DNA from: CAYUNA01 sp047629355
Lineage (GTDB): Bacteria; Bacteroidota; Bacteroidia; Chitinophagales; Saprospiraceae
Reading direction: 5' to 3'
DNA: 11,892 nucleotides
Assembly (NCBI GenBank): GCA_047629355.1
Contig: JBLHWU010000197.1
Span: 1 to 11,892, forward strand
This document shows, in pieces, positions 1-7,092 of the stretch. Made by a program: the position numbers and the translations under genes. Each line of letters begins with the position of its first letter. Position 1 is the stretch's first letter. The notes beneath the pieces were generated by a model. It did not search any database. It saw only the letters and a list, made by a program, of their open reading frames with translations, and was not told the DNA's origin.

Positions 1-61
1 CATCTGCCTGTTTCACGGGGGTCTTCAACGCTAGAAAATATAGATGATATCTGGTCTTGCA

Positions 62-77
62 TAAATTTGTAATTTTG
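62..77 (+). promoter_or_regulatory. Possible Bacteroidota -7 box, in duplicate
   Basis: TAAATTTG (62-69) is followed immediately by TAATTTTG (70-77). Both fit the TAnnTTTG -7 element of the Bacteroidota primary sigma factor. The boxes lie inside a 7-bp inverted repeat, TCTTGCA (55-61) and TGCAAGA (80-86), which could be an operator. I see no convincing -33 TTTG at the right distance. A transcript starting near 84 would leave almost no room for the missing 5' part of the gene at 154, which supports a deletion there. Confidence 0.35.
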
Positions 78-153
78 TGTGCAAGATGCTCTTTTTTTCT
101 AACATTACTTTGGTGCGTTTGCCCTAATTCTAAATGGACAATCTTGTCATATT

Positions 154-900
154 TTGAAAGCATGGAAAACCGCTTGTGATTTACCTAATTCTGGCTATAG
201 AAATTTTGGTCATATCTATACTTTTGAGCAAAATGATATGGTCTTTTTTTACAATCCAGATATAGATGAGTTTGTGGTATTTTACGACTTTACCGCAGAA
301 GCGGGCGACTCATGGAGAACGACAATGCCAGAAAGTGATTTACAATTTGAATTTGGTTCTTTTGAAGTTTTTGTAGATTCTACCTCTGTTGTTGAACTAG
401 CTGGACAAGATTTAAAAGCACTCCACGTTCGCTATACAATCGACGATATTGGGCAAACCGAATATGCTTCTACAATTGTCGAATATTTGGGGGACTTGGA
501 GAGTATGTTTGCTGGTTATTTGGATATAGCTACACTTTGTGACGGGGAATACAATCGAGGTTTTCGGTGTTTTGAAAATGATGCGTTCGGTTTGGTCAAT
601 TTTGTCGACTTTCCCTGTGATTCTACTTGGTTAATTTCGTCAACGAATGATGTAACAAAAAAGGATTTTATGGTAACGGTTTATCCAAATCCAACCAAAA
701 CCAGTTTTATCGTCGAAACAACTGGTAAAAATGCAAGTTTAGCAGCCTATAATTATTTTGGACAGAAAGTTCACCAGCAAATGACTCAAACTTCAATAGA
801 AATTAATGTTGCTGATTGGCAAGAAGGAATTTACTTTATTGAAGTAACTAATACAGAAACAAGCCAAAGGAAGCGGAAAAAAATAATAGTGAATCGTTAA
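154..900 (+). CDS. T9SS-sorted extracellular protein, 5' end damaged or missing
   Basis: The body of this 248-residue reading (TTG start) is not a family I can name. It resembles uncharacterised Bacteroidota secreted proteins that pair an N-terminal beta-rich domain with a sorting tail. The last ~80 residues (about 168-248) match a type A T9SS C-terminal sorting domain: VYPNP at 176-180, a GIYFIEV strand near 226, and a basic end KKIIVNR. Such cargo should have a signal peptide, but none is present. The frame stays open upstream only to position 103 (stop TAA at 100-102) and the added residues include NGQSC, which looks like genuine protein rather than leader. A second in-frame stop lies at 70-72. 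The TTG is therefore probably not the true start, and the signal peptide plus perhaps 50 residues have been lost by frameshift or deletion. It is convergent with the phosphatase gene, with a mobile element between them. The sorting-domain call is firm; whether the gene still works is doubtful. Confidence 0.7.
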   Translation: MKAWKTACDLPNSGYRNFGHIYTFEQNDMVFFYNPDIDEFVVFYDFTAEAGDSWRTTMPESDLQFEFGSFEVFVDSTSVVELAGQDLKALHVRYTIDDIGQTEYASTIVEYLGDLESMFAGYLDIATLCDGEYNRGFRCFENDAFGLVNFVDFPCDSTWLISSTNDVTKKDFMVTVYPNPTKTSFIVETTGKNASLAAYNYFGQKVHQQMTQTSIEINVADWQEGIYFIEVTNTETSQRKRKKIIVNR

Positions 901-913
901 AATAATCTTTTTC

Positions 914-1094
914 GGCATCTTTCATTTTTGATAAAAAGTAGTTTACAGTTCGTTTTTGATAAAAAAAAATCCACAAAACCTAAACCAATCGCAAATAGCA
1001 CATTATCAACTTATTACAAACGAATGCGTTTTTAATAAAAAAAGTCTTCTACGTTCAAACTGTAAACTACTTTTTAGACTTTTTGAAAGATGCC
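914..1094. mobile_element. MITE-like insertion, 181 bp, 8-bp target duplication TCTTTTTC
   Basis: The ends are inverted repeats: GGCATCTTTCA at 914-924 against TGAAAGATGCC at 1084-1094. After a diverged stretch of 7-8 bases the arms match again for 19 bases (932-950 against 1058-1076). The element is flanked by an exact 8-bp direct repeat, TCTTTTTC, at 906-913 and 1095-1102. There is no room for a transposase, so it would be non-autonomous. Inside, a short direct repeat, CGTTTTTGATAAAAAAA (951 on) and CGTTTTTAATAAAAAAA (1027 on), suggests slippage or arm duplication. It lies between two convergent genes. GG-initial ends with 8-bp duplications occur in several transposase families, so I do not assign a parent. 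Confidence 0.72.
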
Positions 1095-1177
1095 TCTTTT
1101 TCATATGGAAGTTTGAAAAACAGAAGCCTCTTCCATCAAACAAAATAAATCATCAACCTAAGCTTGAACACCCTATC

Positions 1178-3085
1178 TCAAAACGAAACCCGATACCTTT
1201 TCACCACATCCTTCCCTGCTTTCACAATCAGCTGATACCGCCCAGGTTTCACCCCATTCAATTCCATTCGTTGCGTATGATTGCCCGAAGGTTGTCCACT
1301 AAAAATCTTCCGTTTTACCAATTCCATTTTAGGGTTCAGTAAAATCATCGTCACATCCGCAGTATGCGAAAGCGTATAGGAAACATTCAAATCACCGTCC
1401 GGTTCGGGAACCAATTTGGTGACTTCTGCTGCTACTGTCGGCTTAGGTGCATCTGGTGTTTTTCGTTTTTTACCTTTGGGGATATCGCGGTGAGATTTGC
1501 CATTCGGGAGAATCACTTTTATACGATAATTGATGTAGGTTCCTGGCTTTTTTTTACCAATATCCCAATCCATATAAGTATAATCCGCCACTTCACCTCC
1601 CTTCCCTTCGAGGATAACAATCGACTCGTAATTTTGTCCATCTGTTGATCGTTCGACCTCAAAATCTGTCCCAGGCGTTTCATACTGTGTTTGCCAGGCA
1701 ATCTCAATATCTTTGCCATCCAGATTGACTTGGAAATCAATAATTTCCATTGACGGACGAGTTCGCGGAGGAGTTGTCGGATTCAAAACAGGTTCTTGAT
1801 GCCCTGCAACGGGTGGAAATCTCTCTGGTTTCGTCGGCGTTTGTCCTCTGTTTAAAATGGTAATGACGGAACCATTTGACGGATTCCAAAGCTTTAAATT
1901 AGACGGTTCTTGAAATACATTTTGTGGACTCACATTACCGACAGTACGCGCGCCATCTGTTTTGACTGTGCGGACTTCAATTTTATTTTTATCAATAAAG
2001 ATCCATTTAAATTGATTGAAAGACCCACTATTTCTTGTCCATGATTTATCCGAATCACTCGGTCGCAAAGGCGCACCCCAACAGCCTTCGCCCACATAAA
2101 CTGTCCCTGTTACATCGTCGCGTTCAAAACCTGCATCGCCATTTCTTGAGGGTCGAATTGGCCAAGTACTTTTCACTACATGGGCATCAGATTCGACAAC
2201 TAAATTTATTCTATGCTGATAAAACGTTCCTGCCCAATCCGAGTATTGTTCGTTATGGTTGCGTTTTTTACTGGTGTGCGGTCGTATTGTTTTGTGATAT
2301 TGCGCAAATTTCCAAATGGTATTCGGATTCGCTTTTAAATCTCGTTCCAACCAAGCCTTTTGACTACCGCCACTTGGAATCATGGAATTTAAGGTATAAA
2401 TCCGCACCAAATTTCCACCCAAAGTCAGCGCATAATACAAATCGCGTGCTTTCACATCAAACATATCAATCAACGACTGATTGCTTGATTCGTGATTACC
2501 TCGCGTCACAATAATTGGTATAATTCGTCCATCTCGCGCAATAGTCAATTGCCAATCTTCCAACCATTTTTGCCATTCTAAAGCAGAATCGCCGCCCGTC
2601 ATATCGCCACCAAACATGATGCAATGTGGGCGCAACTTGCTCACCAAAAAATTAGCTTCTCGTCGTGCTTCCACATTATTTCGGGAATCTCCACCTGCAA
2701 TAATGGACAAGCGTTCATTTGGATTATCCGGCAAAGTTTTAAAAGAATATCGTCTGCTGGTGCCTTCGCTATCCCGGATTAAAAAGTAGTAAACTGTATT
2801 TGGATGTAGATTTCGGAGGCGAATGAAATGGTTGTTCATATCCTTACCGCTGTTCGTATAGCTCGGTTCGACAATTTGCGCATACGCAGAGGCATCTTCT
2901 CCGTGGTCAATCACGTCAATAAGCATGACTGGATGTTGTCCAGAGAGTTGATTCCAGCCGATAACCATCGTTGTCGCTGGGTCTTCGCGCCACATTGCCC
3001 GAAACTTCTCAGCGGTGCCGTAGGTCAGGTTGCTTACCAAAAGCAAAACCATGAGAGTCAAATATTTAAAAAGGATTTTCAACAT
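1178..3085 (-). CDS. Secreted purple-acid-phosphatase-like metallophosphoesterase
   Basis: This is a predicted phosphomonoesterase or related phosphohydrolase, exported across the inner membrane. Residues 1-23 form a signal peptide. A fibronectin-like domain (about 25-118) precedes the calcineurin-type phosphoesterase core, as in purple acid phosphatases. Visible metal-site motifs are GGDSR (131-135), GGD (159-161), GNHE (196-199), YHKT (263-266) and SDAH (299-302). The last replaces the usual GHxH, so one histidine ligand position appears to be aspartate. Residues about 445-535 form a second fibronectin-like domain of the EVERSTDG type common in T9SS cargo, and the final ~80 residues resemble a sorting domain (GRYQLIV, then KRYRVSF). 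The protein is therefore probably sent to the surface or released. At 635 residues it is longer than simple phosphatases because of these additions. The ATG directly precedes the signal peptide; there is no Shine-Dalgarno sequence. Substrate is unknown; phosphate scavenging is an inference. Confidence 0.85.
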   Translation of the reverse strand: MLKILFKYLTLMVLLLVSNLTYGTAEKFRAMWREDPATTMVIGWNQLSGQHPVMLIDVIDHGEDASAYAQIVEPSYTNSGKDMNNHFIRLRNLHPNTVYYFLIRDSEGTSRRYSFKTLPDNPNERLSIIAGGDSRNNVEARREANFLVSKLRPHCIMFGGDMTGGDSALEWQKWLEDWQLTIARDGRIIPIIVTRGNHESSNQSLIDMFDVKARDLYYALTLGGNLVRIYTLNSMIPSGGSQKAWLERDLKANPNTIWKFAQYHKTIRPHTSKKRNHNEQYSDWAGTFYQHRINLVVESDAHVVKSTWPIRPSRNGDAGFERDDVTGTVYVGEGCWGAPLRPSDSDKSWTRNSGSFNQFKWIFIDKNKIEVRTVKTDGARTVGNVSPQNVFQEPSNLKLWNPSNGSVITILNRGQTPTKPERFPPVAGHQEPVLNPTTPPRTRPSMEIIDFQVNLDGKDIEIAWQTQYETPGTDFEVERSTDGQNYESIVILEGKGGEVADYTYMDWDIGKKKPGTYINYRIKVILPNGKSHRDIPKGKKRKTPDAPKPTVAAEVTKLVPEPDGDLNVSYTLSHTADVTMILLNPKMELVKRKIFSGQPSGNHTQRMELNGVKPGRYQLIVKAGKDVVKRYRVSF

Positions 3086-3147
3086 TCAAGTGCCTTTTTT
3101 TCTACGAAATTATTTAATAGTCTCTGTGAGATATTTTAAATAATTTC

Positions 3148-3239
3148 TATATTGCTTATTATTTCGAGAACGATTGGTTGTGGCTTCCATATTTTTTAAC
3201 TAAATATTAGCTTGGAAGAAATCGGCACATAGCAATATA
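3148..3239. repeat. Weak inverted repeat upstream of the phosphatase gene
   Basis: TATATTGCT at 3148-3156 is the exact reverse complement of AGCAATATA at 3231-3239. A second short inverted pair, CTTCCA and TGGAAG, lies between them. I see no flanking direct repeat, so this could be a decayed element or a structured leader of the minus-strand gene. Confidence 0.3.
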
Positions 3240-3308
3240 AAACAGCGTGTCTTTGGGGGTTTTAAAATACTAAGTACCTGGACACAAATAATCGAACATC
3301 TAAAAAGT

Positions 3309-3355
3309 ATCTTTTTCCGTTATTTTCCTCTAAAAAATACTTCAATAAAGGGGTT
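3309..3355 (+). repeat. 47-bp dispersed direct repeat, copy 1
   Basis: It matches 3687-3733 at 42 of 47 positions without gaps, starting with ATCTTTTTCCG and including ACTTCAATAAA. The two copies are 378 bp apart in the same orientation. Similarity fades outside the 47 bp. There is a hint of a third, much weaker relative near 3520-3560. Confidence 0.7.
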
Positions 3356-3581
3356 TTAAAATTTCTTAAACAAAAAATATCCGAGGTAAAATTACGTAGT
3401 TTATTAATTGCCTATTCCCTTACTCTAATCATAAATTTGTTGGAGATGCGAAGATATACATAAAGTTGAAGAATTTGGAAAAGTAATTTGTTAAAAAAAA
3501 ACCTATTCAATTTTCAACTATTTTCTCTAAAACCAATTTAATAATTGTCCGCATTAAAAGGTTTTTAGTGGAGAAATATTG

Positions 3582-3589
3582 TAATTTTG
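3582..3589 (+). promoter_or_regulatory. Possible -7 box in the intergenic region
   Basis: TAATTTTG followed by CGC fits TAnnTTTG. No -33 TTTG is seen at the expected spacing and no gene starts nearby. If real, it would drive a long leader toward glyA or a small RNA. In AT-rich sequence a chance match is quite possible. Confidence 0.2.
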
Positions 3590-3686
3590 CGCCTAATTTT
3601 TAAAAAAAAGTTAGTTCAGTGAAATTTTGAATTAATTTTTGACTGTCTTAAGTAACACATACTAATTAATTAGGTAATTTTTAAAC

Positions 3687-3733
3687 ATCTTTTTCCGCTA
3701 TTTTCCTTTAAAAAAGACTTCAATAAAAGGATT
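3687..3733 (+). repeat. 47-bp dispersed direct repeat, copy 2
   Basis: This is the second copy of the repeat at 3309-3355, with five substitutions and no gaps. The even conservation across all 47 bases in otherwise diverged AT-rich DNA argues for a shared origin rather than composition alone. Confidence 0.7.
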
Positions 3734-3894
3734 GTTCAAGCCTTTTTTAAAGAAAACTATCGAAAAAATCTTGTCTAAAAATTTTACCCGACTAATCATT
3801 ACATGCTACTTACCTACCAATATTTAAATAAAACTTAATGTTTGCTCTCTTTTTTTAAAAGGAGAGAAGAATTGATTTTTTCTAAAAAAAAACA

Positions 3895-4043
3895 GTAAGT
3901 TTAAACTGATTTTAGAAGTTATTTGAACAAGGGGAGTTTGAGGGAGAAAAATGGGTGTAAACCCATTTTTCTCCCTCAAAAGCCCCCTTCCCGTCGCTGT
4001 AGGCGAAGGGTTAAGTGTGGTTCTGAAAATAGTTTGAACGTAC
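3895..4043. mobile_element. MITE-like insertion, 149 bp, 8-bp target duplication AAAAAACA
   Basis: The left end GTAAGTTTAAACT and the reverse complement of the right end, GTACGTTCAAACT, match at 11 of 13 positions, and similarity continues with small gaps for about 10 more bases. An exact 8-bp direct repeat, AAAAAACA, flanks it at 3887-3894 and 4044-4051. The repeat is A-rich, which weakens it as evidence. The interior holds a perfect 20-bp stem hairpin (3937-3980) and a second short CCCTTC/GAAGGG pairing. It lies 87 bp upstream of glyA. Confidence 0.55.
3931..3986. repeat. Perfect 20-bp hairpin with outer GGGG/CCCC clamp
   Basis: Positions 3937-3956 pair exactly with 3961-3980 around a GTAA loop. 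After a two-base mismatch, GGGG (3931-3934) pairs with CCCC (3983-3986). The left arm with its lead-in (3928-3952) matches 9564-9588 at 22 of 25 positions, so the module occurs in two differently ended elements. It could act as a terminator shielding glyA from upstream transcription, but no T tract follows on the plus strand. Confidence 0.75.
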
Positions 4044-4130
4044 AAAAAACAGAGAAATTAATCGTTTGCAATCAGGTTTCTGGTAGCCAAATATTGACTT
4101 CTTTTTAATTAATGCAAAAATTTTACCACA

Positions 4131-5405
4131 ATGGGAAAGAAGGATACCATCGTTTTCAATCTTATCAACGAAGAATTAGAACGCCAGCGCCACGGCATCG
4201 AATTAATTGCTTCTGAAAATTTCACCAGTCAGGAAGTTATGGACGCAACGGGGTCTTGTTTGACCAATAAATATGCGGAAGGCTACCCCGGCAAACGTTA
4301 TTATGGTGGCTGTGAAGTCGTTGATAAAATCGAACAATTGGCAATTGACCGCTTGAAAGAATTATTTGGGGCAGAATATGCGAATGTGCAGCCGCACTCA
4401 GGCGCGCAAGCCAATGCTGCTGTTTTTATAGCAATTCTACAACCTGGTGATAGTATTTTAGGCTTTTCCTTGCCACACGGTGGGCACTTATCGCATGGTT
4501 CGCCGGTGAATTTTTCGGGGAAAGTTTATCAGCCAAATTTTTACGGCGTAGAAGAAGATACGGGCAGAATTGACATGGACAAAGTGGAAGCCAAAGCGCT
4601 TGAAGTGAAGCCAAAACTTATCATTTGTGGGGCATCTGCCTACTCTCGGGATTGGGATTACGCGCGCTTTCGTGCCATTGCAGACAAGGTTGGCGCACTG
4701 CTTTTGGCAGACATCGCACACCCTGCTGGCTTGATTGCTGCTGGTTTGTTAAATGACCCGATGCCGCATTGCCATATCGTAACGACGACGACGCACAAGA
4801 CTTTGCGCGGACCTCGTGGCGGCGTGATTATGATGGGTAAAAACTTTGATAACCCTTGGGGGCGAACGACGAAAAAAGGCAATCCAATTAAAATGTCAGC
4901 TATCCTAAATAGCGGTGTCTTTCCAGGAATGCAAGGCGGTCCATTGGAACATGTTATTGCGGCAAAAGCAGTTGCATTTGGTGAAGCATTGCAGCCATCA
5001 TTCAAAGAGTATGGTGTGCAAGTCATCAAAAATGCGCAGGTCATGGCGACGGCTTTTGTTGAAAAAGGGTATAAAATTATTTCTGGTGGAACAGACAATC
5101 ACTTGATGTTGATTGATTTGAGTGCTAAAAATGTAACGGGGAAGCAGGCGGAGAATTCGTTAGTTTTGGCAGATATTACCGTTAATAAAAATATGGTTCC
5201 GTTTGATAAACAATCGCCATTTGTGACTTCGGGCATTCGTATTGGAACGGCAGCGATAACGTCGCGTGGTTTAAAAGAAGACGATTGTAAAAAGGTAGTA
5301 GATTGGATTGATACAGTTTTGTCGGATATAGAAAATGAAGATTTAATTGCAGCGACGCGGAAGGAAGTGAATGCATTTATGCAGCGTTTTCCTTTGTATG
5401 CGTAG
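4131..5405 (+). CDS. glyA: Serine hydroxymethyltransferase
   Basis: This cytosolic PLP enzyme interconverts serine plus tetrahydrofolate with glycine plus 5,10-methylene-tetrahydrofolate, the main one-carbon source. At 424 residues it has the normal bacterial length. Family landmarks are ELIASENF (24-31), the KYAEGYPGKRYYGG block (47-60), DIAHPAG (194-200) and the PLP-lysine motif TTTTHKTLRGPRGG (218-231) with K223 as the Schiff-base lysine. It ends with the expected QRFPLY-type tail. The ATG at 4131 gives the usual N-terminus, starting about ten residues before the ELERQRHGIELIASEN core. It appears monocistronic: a mobile element lies upstream and a strong hairpin sits 16 bp after the stop. 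No clear promoter box is visible in the 87 bp between element and start codon. Confidence 0.97.
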   Translation: MGKKDTIVFNLINEELERQRHGIELIASENFTSQEVMDATGSCLTNKYAEGYPGKRYYGGCEVVDKIEQLAIDRLKELFGAEYANVQPHSGAQANAAVFIAILQPGDSILGFSLPHGGHLSHGSPVNFSGKVYQPNFYGVEEDTGRIDMDKVEAKALEVKPKLIICGASAYSRDWDYARFRAIADKVGALLLADIAHPAGLIAAGLLNDPMPHCHIVTTTTHKTLRGPRGGVIMMGKNFDNPWGRTTKKGNPIKMSAILNSGVFPGMQGGPLEHVIAAKAVAFGEALQPSFKEYGVQVIKNAQVMATAFVEKGYKIISGGTDNHLMLIDLSAKNVTGKQAENSLVLADITVNKNMVPFDKQSPFVTSGIRIGTAAITSRGLKEDDCKKVVDWIDTVLSDIENEDLIAATRKEVNAFMQRFPLYA

Positions 5406-5420
5406 CTTTTTAGATGGTCA

Positions 5421-5453
5421 AAATCATGGTGATTTTAAAAATCACCATGATTT
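5421..5453 (+). terminator. Hairpin after glyA
   Basis: AAATCATGGTGAT (5421-5433) pairs perfectly with ATCACCATGATTT (5441-5453) around a short A/T loop, and a weaker extension reaches TGGT and ACCA on either side. It starts 16 bp after the glyA stop. Only a short T stretch follows, so it may act more as an mRNA-stabilising hairpin than a strong intrinsic terminator. Confidence 0.65.
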
Positions 5454-5479
5454 GAACACCAAAACTCGTTTTTCCTGCC

Positions 5480-5487
5480 TATATTTG
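5480..5487 (+). promoter_or_regulatory. Putative -7 box for the EEP/DgkA pair
   Basis: TATATTTG followed by CGC fits the Bacteroidota TAnnTTTG box. It lies 73 bp before the TTG start at 5560. The nearest upstream TTTG (5451-5454) is 25 bp away, wider than the usual 19-21 bp, so the -33 element is missing or atypical. Confidence 0.45.
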
Positions 5488-5559
5488 CGCACACTCCCGT
5501 TTTTATAAAAATGACTTTTTGAAAAAAGAATAACGTCTCAAAAAAAACACCATCCATAA

Positions 5560-6561
5560 TTGTTATATAGAATACTTAATCATCCAATTTCAAAAACTAC
5601 GATAACTTCAATTTTCGTATTTGGTCTGTCCGTTGTGATAGTACCAGAGTGGTTTGATTTTTCTCAAAAATACAACCATTTTGCCATTCAGATAATGTTT
5701 GCTTATTTGTTTTTGGGACTTTTATTTTTGATGTTGCGGCAGAAGACATTGATGTCAATAAGCTTTTTGTGTTGCGCGTTGCTGTGTTTTTATTTAAAAT
5801 TGGCGGTAGATGTAGAAGGGAATGGATTTAATATTTTACGACAGCAGCGAGTAAAAGAAGCAGTTCCTACCAGGTTTTCGGTTGCCCATTTCAATTTGGG
5901 GGCGGGCAATGATGAGGCAGAAATTTTGGCGAGCATCCGAAATGCAGATGCGGATTTGGTTTCTATTCAAGAAATTCGACCTGATTTATTAAGTAAAATG
6001 ACAGATTCATTAGACGTTGATTATCATTTTCATGAAACATTGGGTGACATTCGAATGTTGGGTATGGGCGTTTTTTCCAAAAAGAGTTTAACTACTTTTG
6101 GTACTATTAATCACAAAGGATTGGTTAGCACTTGTGGAAACCTCTCCGTTGGAAATAAAGGGGAAAGCATCCATTTTGTAACCACCAATACCATGCCTGC
6201 GCTGAATGAACAGTCCTTCGCTAAGTTGCGCGAACACTTGAAAACATTAATATTACACCTTGATACCTTGGATGCTCCAGTAATTGCCCTTGGTGATTTT
6301 AATGCAGCTCCTTGGTCCAATATCATCATAGAGTTTGAAACACGAACGCACTTAAAAGATAGTCGCGAAGGTTTTATGTCTTCATTTACTGGCGGTTCGA
6401 CGTCGATGTTTGGCGCACCGTTAAATCATATTTTTTACTCCAAACACTTAAAATGTATGGGCTTTGAAACTATTCCTAGCTCTAATTTTGCCTTTTCTGG
6501 AATTAAAGGTATTTACGAATTAAAACTCGTCCAATCCAATGCTTCAGCAACGTATCAATAG
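5560..6561 (+). CDS. Membrane-anchored EEP-fold protein with eroded active site
   Basis: The 333-residue protein has three hydrophobic segments (about 13-29, 41-59 and 63-82) followed by an endonuclease/exonuclease/phosphatase (EEP) domain from residue ~105, probably exported. Some catalytic landmarks remain: FN (111-112), QE (137-138) and GDFN (245-248). Others are changed. The usual THLxP reads TNTMP (209-213), the DHI motif reads NHI (289-291), and the terminal SDHxP appears as SGIKG (313-317), so the general acid-base Asp/His pair seems lost. It may be a non-catalytic phosphodiester or lipid binder, or use altered chemistry. The start is TTG, directly after an in-frame TAA. It is chosen because the next ATG would cut into the second membrane segment. 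The 3' end overlaps the lipid kinase gene by 23 nt, suggesting coupled translation and a shared envelope role. Confidence 0.75.
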   Translation: MLYRILNHPISKTTITSIFVFGLSVVIVPEWFDFSQKYNHFAIQIMFAYLFLGLLFLMLRQKTLMSISFLCCALLCFYLKLAVDVEGNGFNILRQQRVKEAVPTRFSVAHFNLGAGNDEAEILASIRNADADLVSIQEIRPDLLSKMTDSLDVDYHFHETLGDIRMLGMGVFSKKSLTTFGTINHKGLVSTCGNLSVGNKGESIHFVTTNTMPALNEQSFAKLREHLKTLILHLDTLDAPVIALGDFNAAPWSNIIIEFETRTHLKDSREGFMSSFTGGSTSMFGAPLNHIFYSKHLKCMGFETIPSSNFAFSGIKGIYELKLVQSNASATYQ

Positions 6562-6895
6562 TTTCAAATACGCATTTAAAGGGATTTTTGACTTGTTTCG
6601 GTCGCAGCCGAATGCGTTAATTCATTTGTTGGCCGCAGTAGTGGCGATAGTGGCAGGTTTTTATTTTTCCATTTCAACGACGGAATGGGCAATTGTGTTA
6701 TTAACTATTTTTTTGGTTTTGGCAGCGGAAGCATTGAATACAGCAATTGAGTACTTGACGGACTTGGTATCTCCTGAGTACCATGAATTGGCAGGGAAAA
6801 CGAAGGATGCGGCGGCGGCGGGTGTGCTGCTTGTTGCTATGGGAGCGATTGCAGTGGCGGCGATGATTTTTTTGCCAAAAATATTAGCGAATTAA
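6539..6895 (+). CDS. dgkA: DgkA-type diacylglycerol/undecaprenol kinase
   Basis: This small inner-membrane lipid kinase belongs to the prokaryotic DAGK family, whose members phosphorylate diacylglycerol or undecaprenol with ATP. At 118 residues it has the family's size. The signature AEALNTAIE (63-71) and the LAGKTKDAAAAGVLL block (84-98) are both present, including E64, E71 and D90, which fit the metal/ATP-binding and catalytic positions. Hydrophobic segments at about 28-44, 50-68 and 93-112 give the standard three-helix topology. The ATG lies inside the end of the EEP gene, 23 nt before that gene's stop, so translation is probably coupled. Sequence alone cannot decide between diacylglycerol and undecaprenol as substrate. 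In Gram-positives related small proteins act on undecaprenol, and for Bacteroidota I leave this open. Confidence 0.9.
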   Translation: MLQQRINSFKYAFKGIFDLFRSQPNALIHLLAAVVAIVAGFYFSISTTEWAIVLLTIFLVLAAEALNTAIEYLTDLVSPEYHELAGKTKDAAAAGVLLVAMGAIAVAAMIFLPKILAN

Positions 6896-6961
6896 ATAGG
6901 ATGGTTACACGGATTGGACAGATAAAAGGGACTCAAATAGGTCTAATGTTTTGATTTTTTT

Positions 6962-7092
6962 GGTTCTTTGACAAATCCAGTGAAACACAAGTTTGTTCTT
7001 GTTTTATCCCTCCAAACGCTACCTGCGCTGCCGCAGGTAGCGTTTTTTGAAGTTCAAATAATACCTCATTCCATGGGATTTGTCAAAGAACT
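6962..7092. mobile_element. MITE-like insertion A, 131 bp, 8-bp target duplication ATTTTTTT
   Basis: The left end GGTTCTTTGACAAATCC and right end GGATTTGTCAAAGAACT are inverted repeats differing only at the outermost base. An exact 8-bp repeat, ATTTTTTT, flanks it at 6954-6961 and 7093-7100. That sequence is simple, but the second copy described at 9517 has the same ends and a more complex duplication. The first 45 bases match copy B at 42 positions, and the last ~40 are also clearly related. Near the left is a small ACAAG/CTTGT hairpin. The middle is unlike copy B and holds a perfect terminator-like hairpin. No coding capacity. An ISL3-like parent would fit the GG end and 8-bp duplication but is not proven. 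Confidence 0.82.
7014..7048 (+). terminator. Intrinsic-terminator-like hairpin carried inside element A
   Basis: Positions 7014-7027 pair perfectly with 7032-7045 (14 bp, GC-rich core CGCTACCTGCG) around a CTGC loop. The right arm runs into six T residues (7043-7048). This is the textbook shape of a rho-independent terminator for plus-strand transcription. It would end transcripts coming from the EEP/lipid-kinase pair before dapB. Confidence 0.8.

Larger units (their letters stand above)
3086..3894. other. AT-rich gene-free stretch
   Basis: I see no credible coding sequence, tRNA or rRNA here on either strand. The sequence is rich in A and T runs. The only structure I can point to is the short inverted repeat at 3148-3239, the 47-bp dispersed repeat (3309 and 3687), a 13-bp direct repeat GGGGTTTTAAAAT (3256-3268 and 3350-3362) and one possible promoter box at 3582. 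It may be a graveyard of decayed mobile elements. Confidence 0.5.

Noticed and set aside
956..1342. Open frame of 128 codons on the plus strand
   Set aside because: It runs through a mobile element and then antisense to the phosphatase gene. Its translation has no family features.
3244..3300. Possible insertion-sequence end near TACCTGGACACAAATAA
   Set aside because: I could find no matching inverted end, duplication or transposase fragment.
3301..3740. CRISPR array suggested by the repeated 47-mer
   Set aside because: There are only two copies, 378 bp apart, with no regular spacers and no cas genes.
3824..4045. 73-codon minus-strand frame with NPSPTATGRG
   Set aside because: It lies largely inside the inverted-repeat element at 3895-4043, and the peptide reflects the hairpin sequence, not a protein.
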